Assembly: GCA_041664965.1 (NCBI GenBank)
Contig: JBAYJT010000014.1
Location: 1 to 37,730, forward strand
Source of the DNA: JBAYJT01 sp041664965
GTDB lineage: Bacteria; Pseudomonadota; Gammaproteobacteria; UBA9339
Reading direction: 5' to 3'
Length of the DNA stretch: 37,730 bases
Shown here: piece by piece, positions 1 through 8,075 of the stretch
Layout of the letters: every line of letters begins with the position of its first letter
How positions within the stretch are numbered: position 1 is the first letter of the stretch
Position numbers and translations under genes: made by a program
The notes under the pieces: model-generated
Database searches by the model: none
The model's input: only the letters and a program-made list of their open reading frames with translations
What the model was told of the DNA's origin: nothing

Positions 1-3000
1 ATTACATCAGCTGTTACTGACTTAACTGTCGCTTCCGCCTTATCAAAGTATACATGTGTTTCCGCTTGCATCGCAGGATCAAATTTCTTATCTGTTTGAC
101 TGTAAATCTGAACTTCTTTACCTCCTTCTAACAATCCTGCATATGTACTTAAGCGATCTATCTCTGGATTGTCGTTGTACGTAAATGCATCTGTCAATGT
201 CAAAGAATCATGAGTATTGTTATTTGTAATAGTAATAACTGGTTTGCTTGGAGCATTACTATCTCTGTTTGGTACTTTTACAACAAGTTTACTTTCTGTA
301 CTTTTTTCTGTGTCTACAGTTGCGGGTTTAGCATCAAACAATACTGTCACATTACCCGCGGCATCAAAAACTTTATCCTCCAGATTGGCTGGAGTAAAAG
401 TAACATCATACCCACCCGCAGCAGGTCCGCTCTTACGATCTAGATCCAAAGTATTGTAATAAGTAAACGCGCCAGACTTGGTGTCCGTACACGTACCACC
501 GTCTACTTGCGTAACAGTTACATCCACCGATCCAGCAACTGGCATATCAGGCGTTGTAACTTTAATTTCTTTTACAGTAACATTACTTGGATCGACGGTT
601 ACTTCTTTACTATTACCAAATTGTACTTTTGTGATGACACCTTGTTTTGTGTGAAAATTATCGCCCTGGACGATGACTTGTCTTTTGCCATTTATAAAAC
701 CGGCGTTGGGTTCCACACCAGTGACCGTTAATTTGCCTAAATATTTGAAGGCCCCTAGCATTGTAAATGTATCTTTGCTAGTAGGATTAGTTACCACAAC
801 ATCATATGTAGTATTTTCTTCTAATTTAGGCACCGCAATTGTGATTTGTTGCTGTCCTGGATCAACTGTTGTGGTCGTAGGCGCTACATCCTTATCGTTT
901 GAATGAAACATTACGCTAGCATTGGTGTCGAATACTTTATCTGTCGTTGAAATATCCTTAGCTTTGATAATTATACTATCGCTTTCTGTTCCACTATCAT
1001 GGTCTAAAGCCAAGTCAAGATAAGTAAACGCCCCCAACATTGTAGGATGGCCACCCGGAGGATCACCTGGATCATGGATAGTAAGATCAATAGAACCAGT
1101 TCCAGGACGAACTTTTTTGATCGTAATTTGGTTTGCATTGTCTACTGAATATTCATCTGAATGCAGTTTATGACTCTCGTCTACTGCACCCCAATAAACA
1201 TCTACTTTATGAGCACCGTCCGCATCCAAAGTAAAGCCAGCACCATTGATAGTAACTTCTTTTCCACCGCCGCTTAAAGCAAAAACGGGGCTTAGTTGAA
1301 AAATCGACGAAGGATAGTCGTCTTCAATCTTTGTGGCGCTAGTATCTTGTAAACCTCTTGGATCTTGATTTGTTACCGCTATTGATACTTCTCGTGTGCC
1401 TTTTAGACCGGCCTTGAGCTTCAATCCACCATTCGCAGCTGCATTAGGTTGCAGTGTAAGCGAATTACGATTATTCACATACGATGAAGGAGGGACAATT
1501 TGGCCGTTTAATTGCACTTGAATATCGCTGGCAAAAATCGGCACTGATGCTACTGGATTACTAGTAACTAGATACGCCCCTCTTTGATCATTACTGTTAC
1601 TTGCTTGTTCGCGCTCGGCTTTAATTCCGTAATACGTAAACGCTGCTGGCATTGTATAGGTAACACCGCCCATGATTATAACTACGTCTAACGGCTTTCC
1701 CATTTTTCCACTTGTTTCACTTGGACCGTGCGGCGTACGGAATGTAATATTGTTACCGTCAGCACTAACAACTTCCGCTGGAACACCATCAATAGTTACA
1801 GACGCGCTTGGAGAATCATTGGCACCATTTGCTGCTAATAAAGATTGTCTATTACCACAACGAGCATCAATCTCTAATCCACCACCATCTAAACCATATA
1901 GTCCAGAACTACTACCTACGCCATTAGCACCAGAACTGATTAGGAATTCACATACACCAGCATTATAAGTATAAGCACCAGACTTCGTTACAGAACGCCC
2001 ACTTGGCGTTGTAACTGTAACATCCACAGCTCCCGCAGCATGCGCTGGAGTAACAGCCGTAATAGATGAACCGCTAACGGCAACGCCTGTAGCTTGCGCG
2101 CCACCAACTAAAACAACTGGCAAAGTGCCTGACGTGGCACCCAAATTATCCGTCAAATTGCTGCCGGCTATAGTTATGCTTGTTCCACCTGCTATACTGC
2201 CGCAATTTGGTGTAACACCACTTAATTGCAACATTAATTCATCTTTGACAGCCAAAACTTGCGACATATAAACAGCAGGCGTAGAAGTCCATTGTACTAA
2301 ATCATCGCCTAAAATTTTACGCGAACCAATTGTGTAAGAAGGCATCTTGCTAGAATTTGGATTGGCATCGAAACTGTAATTTACATTAACTCCAAAACGA
2401 CTGTCGTTGCTCAAACCATCTGTACCGCCTCTGGTAAAACCGCCGGTAAACGCCATTTCCCAACGCGTGCCGTAAGCGGTTGGCAATAACCAATCGACTT
2501 CAGCCTGATATTCTTTGTAAGGTTTACGCGAACTGGCACTTAATTTAAATTTTAAAACATCAGTGACTAATTGCTCTAAGCTGGCTGTGGCACCAAACCC
2601 AACGGTATTTTGATTGGTAACTGTCTGATATTTAGTGTCATAGTTTACTGAATCGTAATTAAGAGCTAGTCCAAGTAAACTAGTTTTGGTTGGCAACAAA
2701 TCAACGCCAGCACTTGCCATGCGATCTTCTGCACCAGCAATACGACGATAATCGGCTGTACCTGCCACTGTATCAGTAATTGTGCTAAGCGCTTTATTAT
2801 CAGCTTTACTAAAACCAACGCTTAAGTTAATCGCATTAAAAATTCCTTTTGGTAAAACATATTGATAAGCTGCGCCATACGCTGCCTGCCCAACCCACTC
2901 CGTGGCTGTACCTGTAGTGAAATTAAAATCTAAATTTTGTTTTAAATATTCAGCCGTTACTTTTAAACGTTGCTGCTGATCGAAGGCATGTCCGTAAGTA

Positions 3001-3353
3001 CCGCTATAACGACGTTGAGATTTGCCAAGTTCCATAGCCAAAGCGAAAGCATTGTAAGCGTTAAAGCCCTGAGCAACTTTAGCTTGCAACATGTAATTGC
3101 CTAATTTGCTATACTGCGCACCAATAGTTATCGGCCACTGCCAGCCAAGATCTTTACTGGTGAAAGCAAGATTTTGTGCGGAATTAGCACTTGGCAACGG
3201 ACCTTGGGAAAAATTAGGGGTTTGTAAAGTATCTAAAGCCGCATCGCACCCTGCTAAATTATCGCCCAGTTGGCAAATCTTAGCTCCCATCACTACTGGA
3301 TAGAGAAGCACCACACCCAAAACAAAAGAAAGTATCTTTTTTATATTTATCAT
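1..3353 (-). CDS. Large IPT/TIG-repeat surface protein with N-terminal beta-barrel (3' end outside window)
   Basis: The frame opens with ATG at 3353 and stays open for 1117 codons to the left edge, so the C terminus is missing. Residues 1-24 form a Sec signal peptide (MINIKKILSFVLGVVLLYP, then VVMGA). Residues about 40-328 alternate polar and hydrophobic residues in many short strands and end in a VNYSFD strand, as an outer-membrane beta-barrel does. After a linker (about 329-370) come repeats of roughly 90-100 residues. Several end in GAFTY-, GAYTY- or AFTYY-like strands, near nt 1960, 1630, 1020, 735, 450 and 175, which is typical of IPT/TIG immunoglobulin-like domains. I count about seven complete units plus one cut by the edge. 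Barrel first and Ig-like stalk second is the layout of inverse autotransporters (intimin/invasin), so an adhesin role is inferred. No LysM domain or catalytic module is visible. The barrel assignment comes from pattern reading only. Confidence 0.8.
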   Translation of the reverse strand, partial: MINIKKILSFVLGVVLLYPVVMGAKICQLGDNLAGCDAALDTLQTPNFSQGPLPSANSAQNLAFTSKDLGWQWPITIGAQYSKLGNYMLQAKVAQGFNAYNAFALAMELGKSQRRYSGTYGHAFDQQQRLKVTAEYLKQNLDFNFTTGTATEWVGQAAYGAAYQYVLPKGIFNAINLSVGFSKADNKALSTITDTVAGTADYRRIAGAEDRMASAGVDLLPTKTSLLGLALNYDSVNYDTKYQTVTNQNTVGFGATASLEQLVTDVLKFKLSASSRKPYKEYQAEVDWLLPTAYGTRWEMAFTGGFTRGGTDGLSNDSRFGVNVNYSFDANPNSSKMPSYTIGSRKILGDDLVQWTSTPAVYMSQVLAVKDELMLQLSGVTPNCGSIAGGTSITIAGSNLTDNLGATSGTLPVVLVGGAQATGVAVSGSSITAVTPAHAAGAVDVTVTTPSGRSVTKSGAYTYNAGVCEFLISSGANGVGSSSGLYGLDGGGLEIDARCGNRQSLLAANGANDSPSASVTIDGVPAEVVSADGNNITFRTPHGPSETSGKMGKPLDVVIIMGGVTYTMPAAFTYYGIKAEREQASNSNDQRGAYLVTSNPVASVPIFASDIQVQLNGQIVPPSSYVNNRNSLTLQPNAAANGGLKLKAGLKGTREVSIAVTNQDPRGLQDTSATKIEDDYPSSIFQLSPVFALSGGGKEVTINGAGFTLDADGAHKVDVYWGAVDESHKLHSDEYSVDNANQITIKKVRPGTGSIDLTIHDPGDPPGGHPTMLGAFTYLDLALDHDSGTESDSIIIKAKDISTTDKVFDTNASVMFHSNDKDVAPTTTTVDPGQQQITIAVPKLEENTTYDVVVTNPTSKDTFTMLGAFKYLGKLTVTGVEPNAGFINGKRQVIVQGDNFHTKQGVITKVQFGNSKEVTVDPSNVTVKEIKVTTPDMPVAGSVDVTVTQVDGGTCTDTKSGAFTYYNTLDLDRKSGPAAGGYDVTFTPANLEDKVFDAAGNVTVLFDAKPATVDTEKSTESKLVVKVPNRDSNAPSKPVITITNNNTHDSLTLTDAFTYNDNPEIDRLSTYAGLLEGGKEVQIYSQTDKKFDPAMQAETHVYFDKAEATVKSVTADV

Positions 3354-3453
3354 GGCAGTTTCCTAAAATAATTATGAATTATAAATTATGAGTTATGAAT
3401 TGGTATGTCGACAAAAAACTTATCATTCATATTTCATCATTCATAATTGCATC

Positions 3454-3486
3454 AAAACATGTCTACAAGATTTCCTTTATAATCAA
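3454..3486 (-). repeat. Dispersed intergenic repeat, copy A
   Basis: Read on the minus strand it has TTGATTATAAAGG, then AAATCTTG, then TAGACATGTTTT, with the same 22-nt distance from TTGAT to AGACATG as the other five copies. It lacks a good AACTC start. It lies about 100 bp upstream of the adhesin start, in the same orientation as that gene. Confidence 0.75.
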
Positions 3487-3596
3487 CAATCTATAATTTA
3501 AAGTTCAATTCTGCTATTTAAAGTACTAGTTGTCCTATTCTTCTTTTTACCTTAAAGAAAAATTTTCAATTAATAAAACCTTAATATCTGGAGCAC

Positions 3597-3624
3597 AAAA
3601 ATACCCATTTTTTTGGGATGGGTA
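3597..3624 (-). terminator. Probable rho-independent terminator of the serine-rich gene
   Basis: On the minus strand the stem TACCCAT / ATGGGTA (arms 3618-3624 and 3602-3608) with a 9-nt loop is followed by TTTTTGTG. It lies about 135 bp past the stop at 3759. Confidence 0.5.
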
Positions 3625-3705
3625 CTTGCTTGCATACTGCAGTTTTGGCATCTTAACACAGTTTTAATATAAAAATCAATCATCTCATCTTTTACCTGAA
3701 CAATC

Positions 3706-3732
3706 CCCCGCTCTGCAAGGCGCAGAGCGGGG
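3706..3732. other. Strong G+C-rich hairpin after the serine-rich gene
   Basis: Perfect 11-bp arms CCCCGCTCTGC and GCAGAGCGGGG flank a 5-nt loop. It sits 27 bp beyond the stop of the minus-strand gene. Neither strand has a T-run after it, so it may be an attenuator, an RNA-stabilising hairpin or a rho-assisted terminator rather than a classical intrinsic terminator. Confidence 0.55.
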
Positions 3733-3758
3733 AGTTTGTGCTTTCTTATTACTGATTG

Positions 3759-5024
3759 TTAGTTCATCCCATGTGCTGACGGCTGATGACTAACAAGCGG
3801 ACTACTGGACAGAACTGAGCTAGCAAGAGCAGATGGGCGCGCAGGAGAACGTCCAAAAGAAGCAGAAGTATTCGTTAGACTGGACGAGGAACTGCTAGAT
3901 GATGAAGGCACAGGGATAGATGATGAAGCAGCCGAAGAAGAACTACTTGAGAATGACGCTCTCTGAAAAGGTTCGTCTGAGCTGAAAGTTGAAGCACGCG
4001 AAGCTGCTGATTTTGTCTTAGTGGTACTAAATATACCACCACACCAACCAGAACTTGAGCTAGAAGCATCCGATCTCAAAAGTAAGCGGCTACCAATTAC
4101 TTCGTCATCGGAATTAACACTCCCTAGATGTTGGTCACTTAGGCTCTGAGCTTCTTGAAGCGTCGCTATCACAACAACTTCTTTCGAAAGCCGAGCTAAA
4201 CATTTTCCAAAAACATCTCCCAGAAAATCAGCAATCTCTTTAGCCGCTGCAACGGATGAGTAAGCCCACATAGAGTTCCCTATTATCTTAGCTCCCAATG
4301 GAACACCATATGAAAGCAGCTTGTGTGCGGCTGTTGGCAAATACCCTGTTGTAACCTGATCAAGAGCAGAGGTGATCTCTTCTCTGATATCCTTGGGTAT
4401 GAAAGCTGCCAGATACATACCGAAACTCAGTAGCCCAACAACTCTACTCACCCAAGAAGGATGAGCATTGTCATTGCCCCATAACACGCGATCAGCCTTG
4501 CCCAATATAGACTTTGATAAGTCCATACAACCAGATTTTCTTGTAGTCCCAGAGCCAGTCTTAGGATTATTCACCGTACCATCTCTAAAGCGCATTTCTA
4601 CATTGATACATTGGCAAGCTAAGCTTAATGCTGAGGTACCTAAAAATAAACCCATAGTAACTTCACTTTTCCAGTTTTTAAGATCCCATTGCAAATTTAA
4701 GACAAATTCTAGCAATGCACGTTCAGACAAAGCCGAAAAAAAAGTATCCAACTCTGAGGGCTCAGACGTAATCATTTGACACGCCATATCGCAAGATAGG
4801 TTTCTTTGATGCCCAGGAGTGGGTTTGTTGCAAGGATCAGTACCTAGAACAGGGTCACACAACATATTAACTACCTTCTCGGTTGCTTTTTGTGGTTCCT
4901 CTAGGCCAACTGAAGAATTATAATAGCAATAATTTATCCATGCATACCAACCCAAATCAAAAATTCTTTTCATTGTTCTGGCAGCAAAACCTAAACGTTG
5001 AGCATTCGCTTTACTTAATGGCAT
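3759..5024 (-). CDS. Orphan protein with membrane-like segments and serine-rich C-terminal tail
   Basis: I do not recognise this 421-residue protein. The ATG at 5024 has a good Shine-Dalgarno (GGGGGT about 9 bp upstream). There is no signal peptide. Two hydrophobic stretches (about 123-140, VTMGLFLGTSALSLACQC, and about 191-209, WVSRVVGLLSFGMYLAAFI) could be membrane segments, and a third weaker one lies around 240-262. From about residue 318 the protein becomes low-complexity, with serine runs at about 320-325, 359-368 and 373-381 and few charges. Nine cysteines lie in the first 170 residues. A globular/membrane N-terminal part with a disordered Ser-rich tail, in a genome with Dot/Icm genes, makes a translocated effector or surface protein possible. 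That is inference; I see no eukaryotic-like domain or clear secretion signal. It stands alone, with hairpins downstream. Confidence 0.7.
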   Translation of the reverse strand: MPLSKANAQRLGFAARTMKRIFDLGWYAWINYCYYNSSVGLEEPQKATEKVVNMLCDPVLGTDPCNKPTPGHQRNLSCDMACQMITSEPSELDTFFSALSERALLEFVLNLQWDLKNWKSEVTMGLFLGTSALSLACQCINVEMRFRDGTVNNPKTGSGTTRKSGCMDLSKSILGKADRVLWGNDNAHPSWVSRVVGLLSFGMYLAAFIPKDIREEITSALDQVTTGYLPTAAHKLLSYGVPLGAKIIGNSMWAYSSVAAAKEIADFLGDVFGKCLARLSKEVVVIATLQEAQSLSDQHLGSVNSDDEVIGSRLLLRSDASSSSSGWCGGIFSTTKTKSAASRASTFSSDEPFQRASFSSSSSSAASSSIPVPSSSSSSSSSLTNTSASFGRSPARPSALASSVLSSSPLVSHQPSAHGMN

Positions 5025-5399
5025 ATTGTATTACCCCCAAACTTTATATAAAAAAATTGAAAAAATTTTACCCACTAAAAAATCCTAACACACCAACCTT
5101 AAGGAATTCTTAGTTAAGAAAAATATTTAAATTCTTTAATCAGACTTAATGAAACAGCGCAAAAGCCACATAAACACTGCCCTTAGCAGCAAAGGCTTTT
5201 TTAAGTGTTAGGAATTTAGCGCGGTAATTTACAGAAATTAGAAAAATTATGCAAGAACAAAATAGCAGCTTTGTAAAAACATACATGTGTTAGAGGGATA
5301 TGAACCTAGGAGAGCGTAGACAAGGTTATGAAACAATAAAAAGGTTCGGAACCTGTCACTATTTGGAGTAAAGTGTTTTTATTGACCTGGGTTTATTAT
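5025..5399. other. Gene-free interval (375 bp)
   Basis: No ORF with coding character is seen. An imperfect inverted repeat (CCTAACAC at 5084-5091, GTGTTAGG at 5205-5212) encloses about 113 bp that also holds AAAAGCC ... GGCTTTT. It could be a weak terminator-like structure or a remnant of a small element. The promoter of the serine-rich gene should lie at its left end. Confidence 0.5.
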
Positions 5400-5693
5400 C
5401 TATTTGCGGGTAGAAATATATCTTTGTTTACTACTTTGCGGCTTATCAGGAATTGTCATTGCCAACAATCCTTTCTGGGCAAGAGGATATATATACTTAT
5501 TCCGAAATTTAGTTCTATCTTTCCACCCCAATAACTCCATCATTTCCTGTAAGTTACGTTCAATATGACAAAATTCTATCAACTTAAGCTCTTCTGAACT
5601 TAGTGCCGACTTAGTGCCGACTTGGTGCCCAATTGGCGCTAAGTCAGTACCAAGTACTTTAGTTGCCGGATGTGGATAAAAAGTAACGCGTAA
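5400..5693 (-). pseudogene. C-terminal remnant of an AlbA_2/HATPase_c_4 ('RecG-like') ATP-binding regulator
   Basis: The frame is open from an in-frame TAG at 5694-5696 to the stop at 5400 (97 codons). It has no proper start; the only candidate initiator is an internal TTG at 5582. The translation contains FYPHP, then a linker with GHQVGTKSALS, then LGWKDRTKFRNKYIYPL and the ending MTIPDKPQSSKQRY. That series matches the C-terminal winged-helix tail of large ATP-binding transcriptional regulators (AlbA_2 plus HATPase_c_4, often annotated Fic- or RecG-like). The N-terminal DNA-binding and ATPase parts, normally several hundred residues, are absent, and the fragment abuts the cvpA stop. I read it as a truncated relic. 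The family name is from memory of its characteristic tail. Confidence 0.6.
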
Positions 5694-5700
5694 CTAGCAG

Positions 5701-6198
5701 CTACGGCGAGTCGTCTTTCCACTCGTTGATTTTTTCAGGTAAGAAACTATGAAGCCAAGTGGCTAAGCCTTGAAAGCGAGGAATGAGAACGGAATCGGTC
5801 CACCATTTGTCTTTGGTCGCAGCACTCATGTTACCTAGAAGTACTAAAACCCCGACCAGTAAAAGACCACGACCAGCGCCAAAGAGCATACCCAAAACAC
5901 GATCTGTGCCGCTTAAACCAGTGTGAGAAATAAGTTCGTAGATGAGAAAATTGATGAGAGCGCCGATGATAAGAATTCCAACAAATAAAATCAGAAACGC
6001 CACCACTAATCTGAGCGATGGCGTTTTAATGTAACCAATAAATAAATTAGCGCAAAGCGAACTAAATTTGAATGCGATCCAAGCGGCGATAATCCATGTG
6101 CACAGTGAAATTGCTTCACGCACAAAGCCGCGCACCAAACTGACTAAAGTCGAAACACCGACGATAATCAAAATCGCATAATCAGCCCAATTTAGCAT
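5701..6198 (-). CDS. cvpA: CvpA family inner-membrane protein
   Basis: This 165-residue protein has four hydrophobic segments, starting with ADYAILIIVGVSTLVSLVRG and including LRLVVAFLILFVGILIIGAL and a Gly-rich helix near LGMLFGAGRGLLLVGVLVLL. Length and pattern are those of CvpA (colicin V production) proteins, integral inner-membrane proteins linked to envelope homeostasis. The ATG lies 4 bp after the stop of the SPOR gene, so the two are co-transcribed. In enterobacteria the order is accD-folC-dedD-cvpA-purF. Here folC is missing upstream, and a pseudogene remnant stands where purF would follow. Confidence 0.88.
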   Translation of the reverse strand: MLNWADYAILIIVGVSTLVSLVRGFVREAISLCTWIIAAWIAFKFSSLCANLFIGYIKTPSLRLVVAFLILFVGILIIGALINFLIYELISHTGLSGTDRVLGMLFGAGRGLLLVGVLVLLGNMSAATKDKWWTDSVLIPRFQGLATWLHSFLPEKINEWKDDSP

Positions 6199-6202
6199 TT
6201 AA

Positions 6203-7123
6203 TTACTGCGCCTGTGGTTGCTGGATTAGAACTTTTTTGACTTTCTTTTTCTTAAGCACGACTTTTTTATTCGCAGCTTTTGTCTTCGCTGCAATTTTAG
6301 CAGTATTTACAACTACGGCACGAATATGCATTGTCTTTTGCAAATCTTTTACTAGAGCTAAAGCCGCAGCACGTGTTGGTAGTGGTCCAACAAGAACTTG
6401 ACTTAAAACACCTTTATTAGTGACAACCAAACCGCGATAAACTTTGTAGCCATGTGCTCTTAATTTTTTTGCCATGTTGTCAGCATTAGGCGGAGCGATA
6501 AAACTTCCTGTACACACAGCCCAAGCTCCGCGATTAGCATAGCTAACTGTCGGGGCTTTTTTGTATACTTTTACGACTTTTTTAGCGTTCTTTTGATTGA
6601 TAGGAGTCGCGACTTTTGTTGCAACGGCTGGTTCTTCATCCTCTGCTGTGGCAGCTGGCTCAGGTGCTTCAGTAGCTGGAGCCGCTGAACTTGCTGGAAT
6701 TGCAGCAACTGGTGTTTGCGCAGAATTAGCAGGGGCTAGCGCCGTAGTTGACGCTGAATTGTCCACTTTGCCATCATTTACTACCATGTCAGATGCTGTT
6801 GTATTTGCTACAGTCGATGGATTTTGTGGTGTTTGTGGTTGGGCTGCTTCACCCGATGTTTGCTCATTAACTGGAACTGGACGATTAGCTGGAACCGTGC
6901 CGCGCGGAGTTCTGTCAATTCCAGTTGTCGATGCTGTTTGACTTTGTCCGTCAACTGGCAGGGTTAATTGCACTTCGGTCTTGTTTGCATCAACTTGAGA
7001 CTTCTTACCTGAGTCAAGACTCTCATTTTGCTTCGCTCCATAAAAAAGCAAGGCCACAATTGCTGCCACCAAAATGAGTAGAACTACTACTCCAACAATG
7101 CGTTGTTTAGATTGTGTTTCCAT
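6203..7123 (-). CDS. DedD-like SPOR-domain cell-division protein
   Basis: The 306-residue protein has a short cytoplasmic N terminus and one transmembrane helix (about 8-29, RIVGVVVLLILVAAIVALLF). A long Ala/Pro/Thr-rich periplasmic linker (about 35-190) follows. The C-terminal SPOR domain (about 198-275) includes WAVCTGSFIAPPNADNMAKK and GYKVYRG. SPOR domains bind glycan strands stripped of stem peptides at the septum, and this layout plus the accD/cvpA neighbours matches DedD. The tail beyond the domain is very lysine-rich (KKVVLKKKKVKKVL), which is unusual. The start has a clear GAGGA ribosome-binding site. DedD itself is not proven; another single-pass SPOR protein is possible. Confidence 0.85.
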   Translation of the reverse strand: METQSKQRIVGVVVLLILVAAIVALLFYGAKQNESLDSGKKSQVDANKTEVQLTLPVDGQSQTASTTGIDRTPRGTVPANRPVPVNEQTSGEAAQPQTPQNPSTVANTTASDMVVNDGKVDNSASTTALAPANSAQTPVAAIPASSAAPATEAPEPAATAEDEEPAVATKVATPINQKNAKKVVKVYKKAPTVSYANRGAWAVCTGSFIAPPNADNMAKKLRAHGYKVYRGLVVTNKGVLSQVLVGPLPTRAAALALVKDLQKTMHIRAVVVNTAKIAAKTKAANKKVVLKKKKVKKVLIQQPQAQ

Positions 7124-7144
7124 AAATTTCCTCTTAACAAAAAA

Positions 7145-8005
7145 TTACTTTACTCGCTGGTGAGTCAACTTCGCCAACAAGCGCGCTAAAGTTGAGCGCA
7201 TGTCTTTACGATGCACAATCATATCGATTGCGCCATGTTCCAATAAAAAATTACTCCTTTGAAAGCCTTCTGGTAACTGCTGCCGGACAGTTTGTTCTAT
7301 AACTCGCGGACCTGCAAAACCAATCAAAGCGTTCGGTTCAGCAATTATAATATCACCTAAAGTAGCTAAGCTTGCCGAAACGCCGCCCGTTGTTGGATCA
7401 GTTAAAACCGAAATAAAAGGGATCTTAGCATCAGATAATCTTGAAAGAGCCGCGCTGGTTTTAGCCATTTGCATTAAAGAAATTAATCCTTCTTGCATGC
7501 GCGCGCCACCACTTGCGCTAAAGCACACAAGCGGAATTCTTTGTTTAAGAGAAGCGTCCACAGCTTGTACAAATTTCTCGCCCACGGCCGATCCCATTGA
7601 CCCACCGATAAAATAAAAATCGAAAGCAGATACAACCACAGGAATAGAAGAAATACATCCTTGCATAACAACTAGCGCATCTTTTTCTCCAGTGGCTTTC
7701 TGCGCTGCCTGTAAGCGATCTTTGTATTTTTTGCTATCTTTAAACTTCAAAAAGTCGACAGGAAGAACTTCCGTAGCAAGTTCTGTACGCGGCTCCTCAT
7801 CCAGAGTTTGGTCGATCCTTTGCCTTGCAGTCAAACGCATGTGGTGATCGCATTTTGGACAAACATATAACGTACGCACCAGCTCCGCGCCGTACAATAC
7901 AGCTCCGCAAGACGGACACTTTGACCAAACGCCTTCGGGAACACCCTTTTTCCCTTTAGCGTCGGTATGAATTTTGGCTGTTAATAATTTAGAAAACCAA
8001 CTCAT
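7145..8005 (-). CDS. accD: Acetyl-CoA carboxylase carboxyltransferase subunit beta
   Basis: AccD pairs with AccA to move the carboxyl group from carboxybiotin (on AccB) to acetyl-CoA, giving malonyl-CoA for fatty-acid synthesis in the cytoplasm. The 286-residue length is normal. The N-terminal zinc ribbon is intact (C30, C33, C49, C52, in CPSC ... CPKC). The crotonase-like carboxyltransferase core follows, with FSASGGARMQEG and DPTTGGVSASLATLGD, which form oxyanion and CoA-binding loops in the family. It heads a minus-strand cluster with the SPOR gene (21 bp gap) and cvpA. Confidence 0.96.
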   Translation of the reverse strand: MSWFSKLLTAKIHTDAKGKKGVPEGVWSKCPSCGAVLYGAELVRTLYVCPKCDHHMRLTARQRIDQTLDEEPRTELATEVLPVDFLKFKDSKKYKDRLQAAQKATGEKDALVVMQGCISSIPVVVSAFDFYFIGGSMGSAVGEKFVQAVDASLKQRIPLVCFSASGGARMQEGLISLMQMAKTSAALSRLSDAKIPFISVLTDPTTGGVSASLATLGDIIIAEPNALIGFAGPRVIEQTVRQQLPEGFQRSNFLLEHGAIDMIVHRKDMRSTLARLLAKLTHQRVK

Positions 8006-8075
8006 AAATTAATCTTTCTTACCACTTCTATATATCATGCCTAAAAACTTGCATTATAAAATAAAAAACAACATA

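Larger units (their letters stand above)
3354..3758. other. Gene-free interval (405 bp) between two minus-strand genes
   Basis: No credible ORF is present. Next to the adhesin start the DNA is very A+T-rich, with reiterated ATTCATAA/AATTATGA words (about 3365-3450), followed by one copy of the dispersed ~40-bp repeat (3454-3486). Two hairpins lie nearer the serine-rich gene (3602-3624 and 3706-3732). The adhesin promoter should be here, but I cannot choose one with confidence. Confidence 0.7.
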
